A stretch of 64,000 bases of DNA from Kitasatospora sp. MAA19. Lineage in GTDB: Bacteria; Actinomycetota; Actinomycetes; Streptomycetales; Streptomycetaceae. Location of the stretch: NCBI RefSeq assembly GCF_029894125.1, contig NZ_JARXYZ010000014.1, positions 1 to 64,000 on the forward strand, written 5' to 3'. Positions 16,679-25,305 of the stretch are shown here, piece by piece; position 1 is the stretch's first letter; every line of letters starts with the position of its first letter. The translations under genes and the position numbers were made by a program. The notes beneath the pieces were generated by a model. It saw nothing but the letters and a program-made list of their open reading frames with translations, was not told the origin of the DNA and made no database searches.

Positions 16679-18594
16679 GGCCGGTCGGCCTTCCCCCGCG
16701 GCGCGTCCCGGTCCGTCCCGGGGCGTCCGCCGGGCGCGTCCCGGTCCGGTCGGGGGCTGCCGGATCGGGGACTGGCCGGGCGAGGACTGTCGGGCCGGGG
16801 ACTGTCGGGCCGGGAACTGTTGGGCCGGGAACTGTCGGACCCGGAACTGTCGGACCGAGGACTGTCGGAGCGGGGGTTGTCGGGCCGAGGCCGTTCACGG
16901 ACGAGCGAGGCGGCCGCGGCGACCAGCGACATGGCGATCGCCAGCCAGAACACCACGACCAGGCCGTCGTGGAAGGGCCCCGAGATCAGCTGCGGGAAGA
17001 ACTCCCGCCCGGTCAGCGTCTGCGCGTTGGCCGCCGGGAGCTGCCCGAGCACGTGCGGGCCCAGCAGCTGCTGGATCGGGTTGTACCCGAGGAACGCGGC
17101 GAAGAGCGTGCCGACCGGCGGCAGCGCGGCGATGGCGCTCGCGTCGCCGGCGGACACGCCCTGTGCGGTCAGTCCGGAGCTGAGCGTGTGCGGGAGCGAC
17201 CCGGCCAGCCCGGCCACCATCAGCGAGAAGAACACGCCGATCGAGAGCACCATGCCGGCGTTCTGGAAGGTGGCCCGCATGCCGGAGGCGGCGCCCCGGG
17301 CCTCGGCCGGCACGCTCGACATGATCAGCGAGGTGTTGGGGGCCGCGAACAGGCCGCCGCCCAGGCCGTTGAGGAACACCAGGACGGCGAACCACGGGTA
17401 CCCGAAGTCGGTCGGCAGCATCAGCAGCCCGGCGAAGGACAGGGCCATCACCACCAGCCCGCCGGAGGCGAAGAGCCTGGCCCCGGCGCGGTCCGAGAGG
17501 TACCCGGAGAGCGGTCCGGCGGCGAGGAAGCCGACGGTCAGCGGGACCAGGTAGATGCCGGCCCACAGCGGGGTGTCGGCGTAGTCGTAGCCGTGCAGCG
17601 GCAGCCAGATGCCCTGCAGCCAGATGATCAGCATGAACTGGAGGCCGCCGCGGGCGATCGAGCCCAGCAGGGTGGCCGCGTTGCCGCCGGCGAAGACCGG
17701 GTCGCGGAACAGGGCCAGCGGGAACATCGGTTCGGCGACCCTGGACTCGACCCGGCAGAAGACGATCAGCAGCGCCACCCCGCCGAACAGCCCGGCCAGC
17801 ACCCAGGGGTTGGTCCAGCCCATGGTGTGGCCGCCGTAGGGTTGGATGCCGTAGGTGATCGCGGCGAGCAGGGCGGTCAGGCCGACGCCGAAGGTGACGT
17901 TGCCCCACCAGTCGATCCGGGCCGGCCGGCGCGCTCCGGTCTCGCGCAGCGACCGGTAGGCCCAGACCGTGCCGAGGATGCCGATCGGCACGTTGACCCA
18001 GAAGATCGACCGCCAGTTCCACTCGGCCAACAGCCCGCCCAGGACCAGGCCGATGAACGAGCCGGCGATGCCCGCGACGATGTTCACCCCCAGCGCCATG
18101 CCGCGGCGGTGGGCCGGGAACGCGTCGGTGATGATCGCCGCCGAGTTGGCCATCAGCATCGAACCGCCGACCGCCTGCACCACCCGCCAGACGATCAGCC
18201 ACAGGGCGCCCGGCCCGCCGTGCAGCGGGTCGAGGGAGAGGGCCACCGAGGTGACGGTGAAGATCAGGAAGCCGGCGTTGTAGATCCGCACCCGGCCGTG
18301 GATGTCGCCCAGCCTGCCGAGCGTGACCACCAGGACCGCGGTGACCAGCATGTAGCCCATCAGCATCCACAACAGGTAGCTGACGTTGCCGGGTTGCAGC
18401 GGGTCCAGGCCGATGCCGTTGAAGATCGAGGGCAGCGAGATCAGGACGATGGAGGCGTTGATGGTGGCGATCAGGGTGCCGAGCGTGGTGTTGGAGAGCG
18501 CGACCCACTTGTACCGCGGATGGTCCGGCTCCACACCCCCGTGGAGCGCGCGCACGCGCCCGGCCCTGCCACCGCTCGACATGTGTGTCGCCAC
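16675..18594 (-). CDS. MFS drug-efflux transporter (DHA2/EmrB-QacA type)
   Basis: The 639-residue protein has about 14 hydrophobic segments and family motifs such as GYMLVTAVLVVTLGRLGDIH and the segment around SGYLSDRAGARLF. DHA2 pumps export hydrophobic cations or antibiotics using the proton gradient. The GTG at 18594 is chosen because AGGAGG lies six bases before it; a longer start at 18612 lacks a site. The last 60 residues are a hydrophilic pentapeptide-like repeat rich in Ser, Pro, Arg and Asp, unusual for this family. It heads a two-gene operon with the MarR gene. Confidence 0.9.
   Translation of the reverse strand: MATHMSSGGRAGRVRALHGGVEPDHPRYKWVALSNTTLGTLIATINASIVLISLPSIFNGIGLDPLQPGNVSYLLWMLMGYMLVTAVLVVTLGRLGDIHGRVRIYNAGFLIFTVTSVALSLDPLHGGPGALWLIVWRVVQAVGGSMLMANSAAIITDAFPAHRRGMALGVNIVAGIAGSFIGLVLGGLLAEWNWRSIFWVNVPIGILGTVWAYRSLRETGARRPARIDWWGNVTFGVGLTALLAAITYGIQPYGGHTMGWTNPWVLAGLFGGVALLIVFCRVESRVAEPMFPLALFRDPVFAGGNAATLLGSIARGGLQFMLIIWLQGIWLPLHGYDYADTPLWAGIYLVPLTVGFLAAGPLSGYLSDRAGARLFASGGLVVMALSFAGLLMLPTDFGYPWFAVLVFLNGLGGGLFAAPNTSLIMSSVPAEARGAASGMRATFQNAGMVLSIGVFFSLMVAGLAGSLPHTLSSGLTAQGVSAGDASAIAALPPVGTLFAAFLGYNPIQQLLGPHVLGQLPAANAQTLTGREFFPQLISGPFHDGLVVVFWLAIAMSLVAAAASLVRERPRPDNPRSDSPRSDSSGSDSSRPNSSRPDSPRPDSPRPASPRSGSPRPDRDAPGGRPGTDRDAPRGKADRP
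16753..16887. repeat. 15-bp tandem repeat inside the MFS gene
   Basis: About nine degenerate copies of a 15-bp unit (consensus GGACTGTCGGGCCGG on the plus strand) lie head to tail. Because 15 is a multiple of three the array keeps the frame and encodes five-residue units such as SPRPD or SSRPN at the C-terminus of the transporter. Confidence 0.8.
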
Positions 18595-18655
18595 CGTTGC
18601 CTCCTGGTGCATGGTCGGCCGTGGCCGTCAGGCGGGGAGAGAGTGTCGATAGCTT

Positions 18656-18669
18656 TCGTTAACTAACGA
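18656..18669. promoter_or_regulatory. Palindromic operator of the MFS-MarR operon
   Basis: TCGTTA-AC-TAACGA is a perfect inverted repeat with a 2-bp centre, about 60 bp upstream of the MFS start. It is the only AT-containing palindrome in that gap. MarR proteins bind such imperfect or perfect 14-20 bp palindromes, so this is probably the autoregulatory site. Confidence 0.65.
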
Positions 18670-18935
18670 TAGTCGGATCGTCCTTCTTGCGACAGGTGCA
18701 CGGGGGGCGTGAACGAGGGGCGGGGGCCTTGGGAAGGCGCCGCAAGCCCCGTGGTCGGGCTCTGTCGTAGGTCCTGGACCGCCCGGATGAGCCCGTCCCG
18801 GACGGTGATCGCCTCCGTGGTGCGGTACCGCCGGCTGCCGGTGAGCTCGTACCCGTAGGAGGGGAGTGCCGGTTGGCCGCCCGCCGGGGCGGCGGTCCCG
18901 GCTCGATCGCCTGCTTCCCGACGCAGCGCGTACAC
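18663..18935 (-). CDS. Possible 90-residue hypothetical protein
   Basis: A GTG-started frame has gene-like codon use over most of its length and reads YGYELTGSRRYRTTEAITVR then DGLIRAVQDLRQSPTTG. No family is recognised. Its stop overlaps the operator at 18656-18669, which is an unusual position and argues for caution. It could also be the 3' fragment of a lost gene, because the frame remains open upstream. Confidence 0.3.
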   Translation of the reverse strand: MYALRREAGDRAGTAAPAGGQPALPSYGYELTGSRRYRTTEAITVRDGLIRAVQDLRQSPTTGLAAPSQGPRPSFTPPVHLSQEGRSDYR

Positions 18936-19309
18936 ATTCCCGCCACATTGTTGCCGTGGGCCGCCGTCATTTCGCCGCACAGGCTGTCCGAATTGCCCGG
19001 CCGGGATGGCTTCGTGTCGAATTACTTGACATGACCACTTTCTTATTATCGTCCACCGAACGTAAAACTTCGCAAAGAATGCCTCTCCCTGGGAGGGGTT
19101 CTGACCTGCAGAATCAACATATTGTTGCAGCTCAGGGCCATGATGATCACCCTTCGCTGTACGGGTGTAACCGGTCGTGTCCGTTCCGGGCGACATTCCG
19201 CAGGAGTACGGTTCCGGAGGAATCGCCGGGCGTGCTCGCGAGTAAGTCGAGCGGCCTTGCGGATTATTCGCCATGCCGTGGAAATTCGTAGCGGGAATTG
19301 GTGTGACGT
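18936..19309. promoter_or_regulatory. Upstream region of the urea transporter/urease operon
   Basis: This 374 bp gap is distinctly richer in A and T than its surroundings between 19010 and 19130. TTGACA at 19026-19031 is a consensus -35 hexamer, but the following TATTAT (19044-19049) is spaced too closely to be its ideal -10. No gene is seen. It probably holds the promoter and control sites of the urea operon. Confidence 0.35.
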
Positions 19310-20281
19310 ATGGGTCAGAAAAAGGGTGGGTCGGGGGACTCCGAGGTTGCCCGCCCGATATCCCTCACGTTAGTCGTCGAAGTCCTGCGCGGCGTCGCGC
19401 AGGTGGATTTCATGCCGTCCGCCGTCTGCGGGCTGTTCTTCGTGGCGGCACTGTTCGCGGCCGGCTGGCCGTACGGCGTCTACGGCCTGCTCGGCAGCGC
19501 CCTCGGCACCGCCGTCGCGTCCGGCCTGCGGCTGGCGCGCGGCGCCGTCGAGGCCGGGCTGCACGGGTACAACGGCTGCCTGGTGGCGCTGGGGTGCGCG
19601 GTGTTCCTCGGCCCCGGCCACCCCGCCACCGTCGCGGTGGCCGTGCTCGGCGTCGCCGTCGCCGTGGTGGTCACCGCGGGCCTCGGTGCGGTGCTCGACA
19701 CCTGGAAACTCCCGGCGCTCACCGCGCCGTTCTGCCTGGTCGCCACCGCCACGACCGTCGCCGCGCCCGGCTTCCGGCAGCTGTGGCACGGCGCCGGGGC
19801 CCCGGCGGCCCTGGCCGCGCCGGCCGCAGGTCCGACCGGGCTGACCTGGGACCAGCTGTGGCACGGGTTCTTCGCCAACATCGGCCAGATCTTCTTCATG
19901 CCCCAGTGGTACGTCGGCCTGCTGTTCCTGGCCGGCATCTTCGCGGCCAGCCGCCCGGCGGGCCTGCTGGCCTGCGCGGGCAGTGCGACCGGGCTGCTCA
20001 CCGCCTGGGCGCTCGGCGCGCCCGCCGCCGCCGTCGGCCAGGGGCTGCTCGGCTACAGCGGGGTGCTCGTCGCGATGGCGCTGTGCGGGGTGTTCGTCGC
20101 CGCCGACGGCTGGAGCGCGGCCTACGCCGTGCTCGGCGCGGCCGCCGCCACCGTCCTGACCCCCGCGCTGGGTGCCGTCACCGCGCCGTTCGGCGGCCAC
20201 GCCTTCACCTGGCCGTTCGTCCTGACGACCATGCTGTTCCTGGCGGCCGTGCCGGCCATTCCCCGACTTCGCAGAATCTGA
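19310..20281 (+). CDS. Urea transporter (UT family)
   Basis: The 323-residue protein is very hydrophobic, with about ten membrane segments in two similar halves. Each half carries a UT-type element: VAQVDFMPSAVCGLFFVAAL in the first and IGQIFFMPQWYVGLLFLAGI in the second. GLHGYNGCLVALG and the later GLLGYSGVLVAMALCG are the matching pore motifs, and L-P-A-L-T-A-P-F follows in the first half. This is a channel-like urea transporter in the inner membrane. The urease operon follows on the same strand 122 bp away, so it supplies the substrate. The ATG lacks a strong ribosome-binding site. Confidence 0.88.
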   Translation: MGQKKGGSGDSEVARPISLTLVVEVLRGVAQVDFMPSAVCGLFFVAALFAAGWPYGVYGLLGSALGTAVASGLRLARGAVEAGLHGYNGCLVALGCAVFLGPGHPATVAVAVLGVAVAVVVTAGLGAVLDTWKLPALTAPFCLVATATTVAAPGFRQLWHGAGAPAALAAPAAGPTGLTWDQLWHGFFANIGQIFFMPQWYVGLLFLAGIFAASRPAGLLACAGSATGLLTAWALGAPAAAVGQGLLGYSGVLVAMALCGVFVAADGWSAAYAVLGAAAATVLTPALGAVTAPFGGHAFTWPFVLTTMLFLAAVPAIPRLRRI

Positions 20282-20403
20282 CGGGATCGCCGGCGTCGGA
20301 TCTCGATCCCCGTTCGCGTCGGACGCTTTCGAGTGCCCCACGCGTCCGTTCGGACATGTGGACATTCGGTCATTCGGTCATTCGGAAAGGAAGAGTGATT
20401 CCC

Positions 20404-20709
20404 GTGAATCTCGCACCGCGTGAGATGGACAAGCTGTACATCTACGTCGTAGCCGATCTGGCCCGCAAGCGCCGCGACCGCGGCGTGAAGCTGAACTACA
20501 GCGAGGCCTGCGCGCTGATCAGCGAGGCGATCATGGAGGGCGCCCGGGACGGGCGCACCGTCGCCGAGTGCATGGAGATCGGCAAGCAGGCCGTCAGCGG
20601 CGAGGACGTCATGCCCGGCGTCCGCGAGATGCTGCCGCTGCTCCAGGTGGAGGCCGCGTTCCTGGACGGCACCAAACTGGTCTCCTGCCACGACCCGGTG
20701 GGTGCCTGA
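20404..20709 (+). CDS. ureA: Urease gamma subunit
   Basis: The 101-residue protein begins VNLAPREMDKLYIYVVADLA and matches UreA along its whole length, including GVKLNYSEACALISEAIMEGARDG and the C-terminal HDPV. It is the smallest structural subunit of the cytosolic nickel enzyme that splits urea into ammonia and carbamate. The GTG at 20404 gives the normal UreA N-terminus; a GTG three codons upstream also exists. A purine-rich site (GGAAAGGAAG) precedes it. It lies 122 bp after the transporter and 3 bp before the CbiX-like gene. Confidence 0.97.
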   Translation: MNLAPREMDKLYIYVVADLARKRRDRGVKLNYSEACALISEAIMEGARDGRTVAECMEIGKQAVSGEDVMPGVREMLPLLQVEAAFLDGTKLVSCHDPVGA

Positions 20710-20712
20710 GCC

Positions 20713-21654
20713 ATGACCGCACCTCAGGCGGAGGCGGCGCCCGCGCCGGCGCAGCTGTCTGCGGCCGCCCCGGTGTCCGCCCCGACCGCCCCGGTGTCCA
20801 CCACCGCGGTGGTGCTGGCCGGTGGGCACGAGAGCGACGGCGGCCGGGACCTGGCCGCCCTGGTGGAGCGCGAGCCCGCCGTCCACGCCGCGGCCGCCGC
20901 CGGCCGGGCGCTCGGCGAGGCCGTCCGCTCGGCGCTGGCCGCCACCGACGGCCCGGTGTGCGTCGTGCCGATGACGCTGGGGCGCGACCCGAAGCTGGTG
21001 GCCGACACCGCCCGGGCGCTGCGCTGGCTGGCCGCCGGGGAGGGCCGGGGCCGACTCGCCCTGACCGAGCCGTTCGGCGGCAAGGACCACCTCGTCGGCT
21101 GGTTGCGGGCCGCGGCCTCCGCCGGCCCCCAGCGCGACGGCGCCGTCCTGGTCACCGCCCCGGCGGCCGGCCCGTTCGAGGACGCGGACCTGTTCCGGAT
21201 CGCCCGGCTGGTCCGCCAGTACGGGAACCACCGCTGGGTGGAGGTGGCCTTCGCGGGCGGCGACCCCGACCCGGCCGAGGGCGCCGAACGCTGCCGGCTG
21301 CTCGGCGCCCGCGAAGTGACCGCCGTCCCGGCCTCGTTCGGACCGGCCCTGCGCACCGAACTGCCCGGGGTGCGGGACGGCGGGCCGCTGCTGCGGCCGG
21401 CCGCGATCGCCGGCGTGGTCGCGGCCCGTACGGCGGCGGCCCTGCACCTGCTCGGCCACGGCGAGGACGGCATCCTGGCCGGCCTCGACGCCGAGCACGG
21501 GCACGGATACGCCCACAGCCACGGCCCGGGCGGGGACCACACGCATGGTCACGGGCACGGCCACGGACACGGCGACAGCCACGGCCACGGGGACAACCAC
21601 GGCCACTCGCACTCGCACTCCCACGGCCAAGGGCACGGCCACACACAACACTGA
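20713..21654 (+). CDS. CbiX-like chelatase-family protein with His-rich tail
   Basis: The 313-residue protein sits between ureA and ureB. Residues about 30-250 resemble the CbiX/SirB chelatase family: an N-terminal strand and loop (TTAVVLAGGHESDGG), VCVVPMTLGRDPKLVADTAR, and a second alpha/beta half. The first 30 residues are Ala/Pro-rich. The last 50 residues are a His-Gly/Ser run with 20 histidines, typical of nickel storage or delivery proteins. CbiX proteins insert cobalt or nickel into tetrapyrroles. Since no ureE is found in this operon, a nickel chaperone role is the likely inference. It is 3 bp after ureA and 24 bp before ureB. Confidence 0.8.
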   Translation: MTAPQAEAAPAPAQLSAAAPVSAPTAPVSTTAVVLAGGHESDGGRDLAALVEREPAVHAAAAAGRALGEAVRSALAATDGPVCVVPMTLGRDPKLVADTARALRWLAAGEGRGRLALTEPFGGKDHLVGWLRAAASAGPQRDGAVLVTAPAAGPFEDADLFRIARLVRQYGNHRWVEVAFAGGDPDPAEGAERCRLLGAREVTAVPASFGPALRTELPGVRDGGPLLRPAAIAGVVAARTAAALHLLGHGEDGILAGLDAEHGHGYAHSHGPGGDHTHGHGHGHGHGDSHGHGDNHGHSHSHSHGQGHGHTQH

Positions 21655-21678
21655 ACCGACAGAGAGGAAGGGCCAGCC

Positions 21679-22077
21679 ATGTCTGGTGGCGCCACGTACC
21701 TGTACGGCGACGACCCGGTGGAGATCAACGCCGGCCGCGCCCAGGTCACCATCACGGTCAGCAACACGGGCGACCGGGCGATCCAGGTCGGCTCGCACTA
21801 CCACTTCTTCGAGGCCAACCGCGCCCTCGACTTCGACCGCAACGCCGCCTACGGCAAGCACCTGGACATCCCGGCCGGCACCGCCGTCCGCTTCGAGCCG
21901 GGCGACACCAAGGACGTCACGCTCGCCGAGTTCGGCGGCCACGGCCGCCTGGTCGGCTTCAGCAACCTCGTCGACGGCGGCATCAGGTCGGCCGACACCC
22001 GCGCCCGGGCGATCGACCGGGCGATCGCGCTCGGGTTCAAGGGCACCAACCTCGACCACAAGGAAGGCGACCGCTGA
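21679..22077 (+). CDS. ureB: Urease beta subunit
   Basis: The 132-residue protein matches UreB: a start close to GATYLYGDDPVEINAGR, then VSNTGDRAIQVGSHYHFFEA and RLDIPAG-type sequence (KHLDIPAGTAVRFEPGDTKD), ending in a slightly longer than usual tail. The His pair in SHYHF is a conserved family feature. It shares one base with the ureC start (TGATG), so translation is coupled. GAGAGGAAGG is a good ribosome-binding site. Confidence 0.97.
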   Translation: MSGGATYLYGDDPVEINAGRAQVTITVSNTGDRAIQVGSHYHFFEANRALDFDRNAAYGKHLDIPAGTAVRFEPGDTKDVTLAEFGGHGRLVGFSNLVDGGIRSADTRARAIDRAIALGFKGTNLDHKEGDR

Positions 22078-23801
22078 TGGCCACGCTGTCCCGCAAGCAG
22101 TACACCGATCTCTTCGGGCCCACCGTCGGTGACCGCTTCCACCTCGCCGACACCAACCTCGTCGTCGAGATCGAGAAGGACTTCAACCAGGGCCACTACG
22201 GCGACGAGGCCGTCTACGGCGGCGGCAAGGGCATCCGCGACGGCATGGCCCAGGACCCGGCCGCCACCTCCGCCCAGGGCGCCCTGGACCTGGTGATCAC
22301 CAACGTCGTCGTGATGGACCCGATCCTCGGCGTGGTCAAGGGCGACATCGGCGTCAAGGACGGCTTCATCACCGCCGTCGGCAAGGCCGGCAACCCGCAC
22401 ACCCAGAGCGGCGTGCACCCCAAGCTGGTGATCGGCCCCGGCACCGAGGTGATCTCCGGCGAGCACCTGATCGCCACCGCCGGCGGCATCGACACCCACA
22501 TCCACTTCATCGCCCCGCAGCAGGTGCAGGAGGCGCTGAGCAACGGCATCACCACCCTCATCGGCGGCGGCACCGGCCCCTCCGACGGCACCAACGGCAC
22601 CACCTGCACCCCCGGCCCGTGGAACATCGGGCGGATGTACCAGGCGGTCGAGGACCTCCCGGTCAACGTCGGCCTCCTCGGCAAGGGCAACGGCTCGCTG
22701 CCGGGCGCCCTGCGAGAGCAGGTCGAGGCCGGCGTCTGCGGCCTCAAGGTGCACGAGGACTGGGGCAGCACCCCGGCCGCGATCGACAGCGCGCTCAGCG
22801 TCGCCGACGAGTACGACGTCCAGGTGGCCATCCACACGGACACCCTCAACGAGGGCGGGTTCTTCGAGGACACCCTCTCCGCCATCGACGGCCGCACCAT
22901 CCACACCTTCCACACCGAGGGCGCGGGCGGCGGCCATGCCCCCGACATCATGCGGATCGCCGGTGAGGCCAACGTCCTGCCGTCCTCCACCAACCCCACG
23001 CTGCCCTACACCGTCAACTCGGTGGACGAGCTGCTGGACATGGTGATGGTCTGCCACCACCTCAGCCACGACATCCCCGAGGACGTCTCCTTCGCCGACT
23101 CCCGGGTGCGCGCCGAGACGATCGCCGCCGAGACCGTCCTGCACGACGAGGGCGTCATCTCGATCTTCTCCTCGGACTCGCAGGCGATGGGCCGGATCGG
23201 GGAGTCCTTCACCCGCGCCTTCCAGACCGCGCACCACTGCAAGGACCAGCGCGGCAAGCTCGACGGCGACACCGAGCGCAACGACAACTTCCGCGTCCTG
23301 CGCTACCTCGCCAAGCTGACCATCAACCCGGCCATCGCCTCCGGCACCGCCGACCACATCGGCTCGCTGGAGAGCGGCAAGCTCGCCGACATCGTGCTGT
23401 GGCCGATCAACTCCTTCGGCGCCAAGCCCAAGATGGTCATCAAGGGCGGTGTCATCAACTGGGCCCTGATGGGCGACCCGAACGCCTCGCTGCCCACCCC
23501 GCAGCCGGTCTACTACCGCCCGATGTACGGCGCGCTCGGACGGGCCAAGCAGGCCACCCGGGTCTCCTTCATGTCCCAGGCCGCCGTCGACCTCGGCGTC
23601 CCGGCCCGACTCGGCCTGGACAGCCGCGTCCTGCCCGTGCGGCACTGCCGCTCGGTCGGCAAGCAGCACATGGTCCGCAACGACGCGCTGCCGAAGATCG
23701 CGGTCGACCCGGAGACGTACAAGGTCACCCTGGACGGCGAGCCGGCCACCATCGAGCCCGCCCGCGAACTCCCGCTCAACCACCTGTTCTACCTCGCGTG
23801 A
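22077..23801 (+). CDS. ureC: Urease alpha (catalytic) subunit
   Basis: The 574-residue protein has all nickel-centre residues: His141 and His143 in THIHF, the carbamylated Lys224 in GLKVHEDWG, His253 in AIHTDT, His279 in HTFHTEGAGGGHAPD, and Asp367 in SSDSQAMGR. The mobile-flap Cys326-His327 pair is in MVCHHLSHD. It is full length for the family and looks fully functional. It performs nickel-dependent hydrolysis of urea in the cytosol. The stop overlaps the ureF GTG by four bases. Confidence 0.98.
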   Translation: MATLSRKQYTDLFGPTVGDRFHLADTNLVVEIEKDFNQGHYGDEAVYGGGKGIRDGMAQDPAATSAQGALDLVITNVVVMDPILGVVKGDIGVKDGFITAVGKAGNPHTQSGVHPKLVIGPGTEVISGEHLIATAGGIDTHIHFIAPQQVQEALSNGITTLIGGGTGPSDGTNGTTCTPGPWNIGRMYQAVEDLPVNVGLLGKGNGSLPGALREQVEAGVCGLKVHEDWGSTPAAIDSALSVADEYDVQVAIHTDTLNEGGFFEDTLSAIDGRTIHTFHTEGAGGGHAPDIMRIAGEANVLPSSTNPTLPYTVNSVDELLDMVMVCHHLSHDIPEDVSFADSRVRAETIAAETVLHDEGVISIFSSDSQAMGRIGESFTRAFQTAHHCKDQRGKLDGDTERNDNFRVLRYLAKLTINPAIASGTADHIGSLESGKLADIVLWPINSFGAKPKMVIKGGVINWALMGDPNASLPTPQPVYYRPMYGALGRAKQATRVSFMSQAAVDLGVPARLGLDSRVLPVRHCRSVGKQHMVRNDALPKIAVDPETYKVTLDGEPATIEPARELPLNHLFYLA

Positions 23802-24523
23802 CCGGCGTCGCGGAGCGGACCGCCGCCGCGTCCACGGGAGGCCTTGACGCCCTGCTGGTCAGCCTCCAGCTGACCGACTCCGCCTTCCCCAGCGGCTTCT
23901 ACACCCTCTCGCACGGCCTGGAGGGCTATGCGCAGGCCAAGGCGGTCACCCCGGACACCGTGCCCGAGCTGCTCGCCGACCTGCTGCGCCACAGCGTCGG
24001 CCCGTCCGACGCGACCGCGCTCGCCCTCGCGCACCGCGCCGCCCGGGCCGGCGACTGGGGCCTGCTGGTCGAGGTGGACCAGCGGCTGCACGCCACCAAG
24101 CTCAACCGCGAGCTGCGCCTGGCCTCCACCCGTACCGGGCGCCAACTCCTCGACATCGCACGGGAGTCGGTCGGCGGCGAGCCGCTGGACCGGTACGCCG
24201 AACTGGTCGCCGCCAAGCAGGCCCCCGGCTCCCAGGCGGTGGCCGCCGGGGTCGCCTACGCCTCGGCCGGCGTGCCCGTCGAACAGGCCGCCGCCGGCGA
24301 CCTGTTCGCCTTCTGCACCAGCTTCGTCGGCGCCGCCCTGCGGTTGCGGCTGACCGACCACCGCAAGGCGCAGGTGGTGCTGCGGGCGATGGCACCGGTG
24401 ATCGAGGAGACCGTACGGGCCGCCCTCGCCCGGGAGTTGGACGACCTGGGCGGGTGCGTGCCGGTGGCGGACGCGATGTCCGGACGGCACGAGCGGGCCG
24501 AGGCCCGGCTGTTCGCCAGCTGA
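23798..24523 (+). CDS. ureF: Urease accessory protein UreF
   Basis: The 241-residue protein carries the UreF pattern: LQLTDSAFPSGFYTLSHGLE near the N-terminus, then mostly helical sequence with DHRKAQVVLR near the end. UreF, with UreD (UreH) and UreG, forms the complex that inserts nickel into apo-urease and is thought to gate the UreG GTPase. It overlaps ureC by four bases and is separated from ureG by 161 bp containing a hairpin. Confidence 0.95.
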   Translation: MTGVAERTAAASTGGLDALLVSLQLTDSAFPSGFYTLSHGLEGYAQAKAVTPDTVPELLADLLRHSVGPSDATALALAHRAARAGDWGLLVEVDQRLHATKLNRELRLASTRTGRQLLDIARESVGGEPLDRYAELVAAKQAPGSQAVAAGVAYASAGVPVEQAAAGDLFAFCTSFVGAALRLRLTDHRKAQVVLRAMAPVIEETVRAALARELDDLGGCVPVADAMSGRHERAEARLFAS

Positions 24524-24530
24524 GCCGTCC

Positions 24531-24556
24531 GGGGGGTGCGCCGTGGCGCACCCCCC
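24531..24556. terminator. Hairpin between ureF and ureG
   Basis: GGGGGGTGCG and CGCACCCCCC form a perfect 10-bp stem with loop CCGTGG, eight bases past the ureF stop. It lies inside the operon, so it may partly terminate or protect the upstream message and lower expression of ureG and ureD. No T-run follows. Confidence 0.55.
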
Positions 24557-24684
24557 GTCGGCGCCGGGCCGGGTGACCCCGCACCGACCGCGTGACCCGC
24601 ACCAACCGCACTGCCCGTGCTCGCCGTACCGGCAGCACCGGAACCGCACCGGAATCACATCAGAACCGCATCAGAGGAGACAGC

Positions 24685-25305
24685 ATGACCGAGAACGTGC
24701 TCCGCGTGGGCATCGGCGGGCCCGTCGGCTCCGGCAAGACGGCGCTCATCGAGGCCCTCGTGCCGGTGCTGATCGCACGCGGCCACCGCCCGGCGGTCAT
24801 CACCAACGACATCTACACCCAGGAGGACGCGCAGCACGTGCGCCGCACCCTGGCCGGGGTGCTCGACCCCGAGCGGGTCGTCGGCGTCGAGACCGGCGCG
24901 TGCCCGCACACCGCCGTCCGGGACGATCCGACGATGAACCTCGCGGCCGGTGCCGAGATGCTGGAGCGCTTCCCCGACGTCGACACCCTGCTGTTCGAGT
25001 CCGGCGGCGACAACCTCACGCTGACCTTCAGCCCGGTCCTGGTCGACCTCTTCCTCTTCGTCCTGGACACCGCCGAGGGCGAGAAGATGCCCCGCAAGCG
25101 CGGTCCGGGCATCACCGAGTCCGACCTGCTGGTCATCAACAAGATCGACATCGCCCAGTACGTCCGCGCGGACCTGGGCATCATGGAGTCCGACGCCCAC
25201 CGCGTGCGCGAGGGCGGACCGGTCGTGCTCACCAACTGCCTCACCGGGCACGGGCTGGACGAGATCGCCACCTTCCTGGAGACCTTCCGCAAGGTCCCCG
25301 CGTGA
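24685..25305 (+). CDS. ureG: Urease accessory GTPase UreG
   Basis: The 206-residue SIMIBI GTPase has P-loop GGPVGSGKT at 11-19, the metal-binding Cys-Pro-His in GACPHTAVRDD, FESGGDNL and the NKID specificity motif. UreG hydrolyses GTP to drive nickel delivery to urease. The ATG at 24685 follows AGAGGAGA; the open frame upstream is Arg/Thr-rich and non-coding. It lacks the N-terminal His-rich extension of some UreG proteins. It overlaps ureD by four bases. Confidence 0.97.
   Translation: MTENVLRVGIGGPVGSGKTALIEALVPVLIARGHRPAVITNDIYTQEDAQHVRRTLAGVLDPERVVGVETGACPHTAVRDDPTMNLAAGAEMLERFPDVDTLLFESGGDNLTLTFSPVLVDLFLFVLDTAEGEKMPRKRGPGITESDLLVINKIDIAQYVRADLGIMESDAHRVREGGPVVLTNCLTGHGLDEIATFLETFRKVPA

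Noticed and set aside
16753..16887. Regular 15-bp repeats as a CRISPR array
   Set aside because: Units are contiguous with no spacers and lie inside a coding frame.
19026..19049. Consensus promoter TTGACA...TATTAT before the urea transporter
   Set aside because: The spacing of 12 bp is too short for a normal promoter, so I list the region only as probable control DNA.
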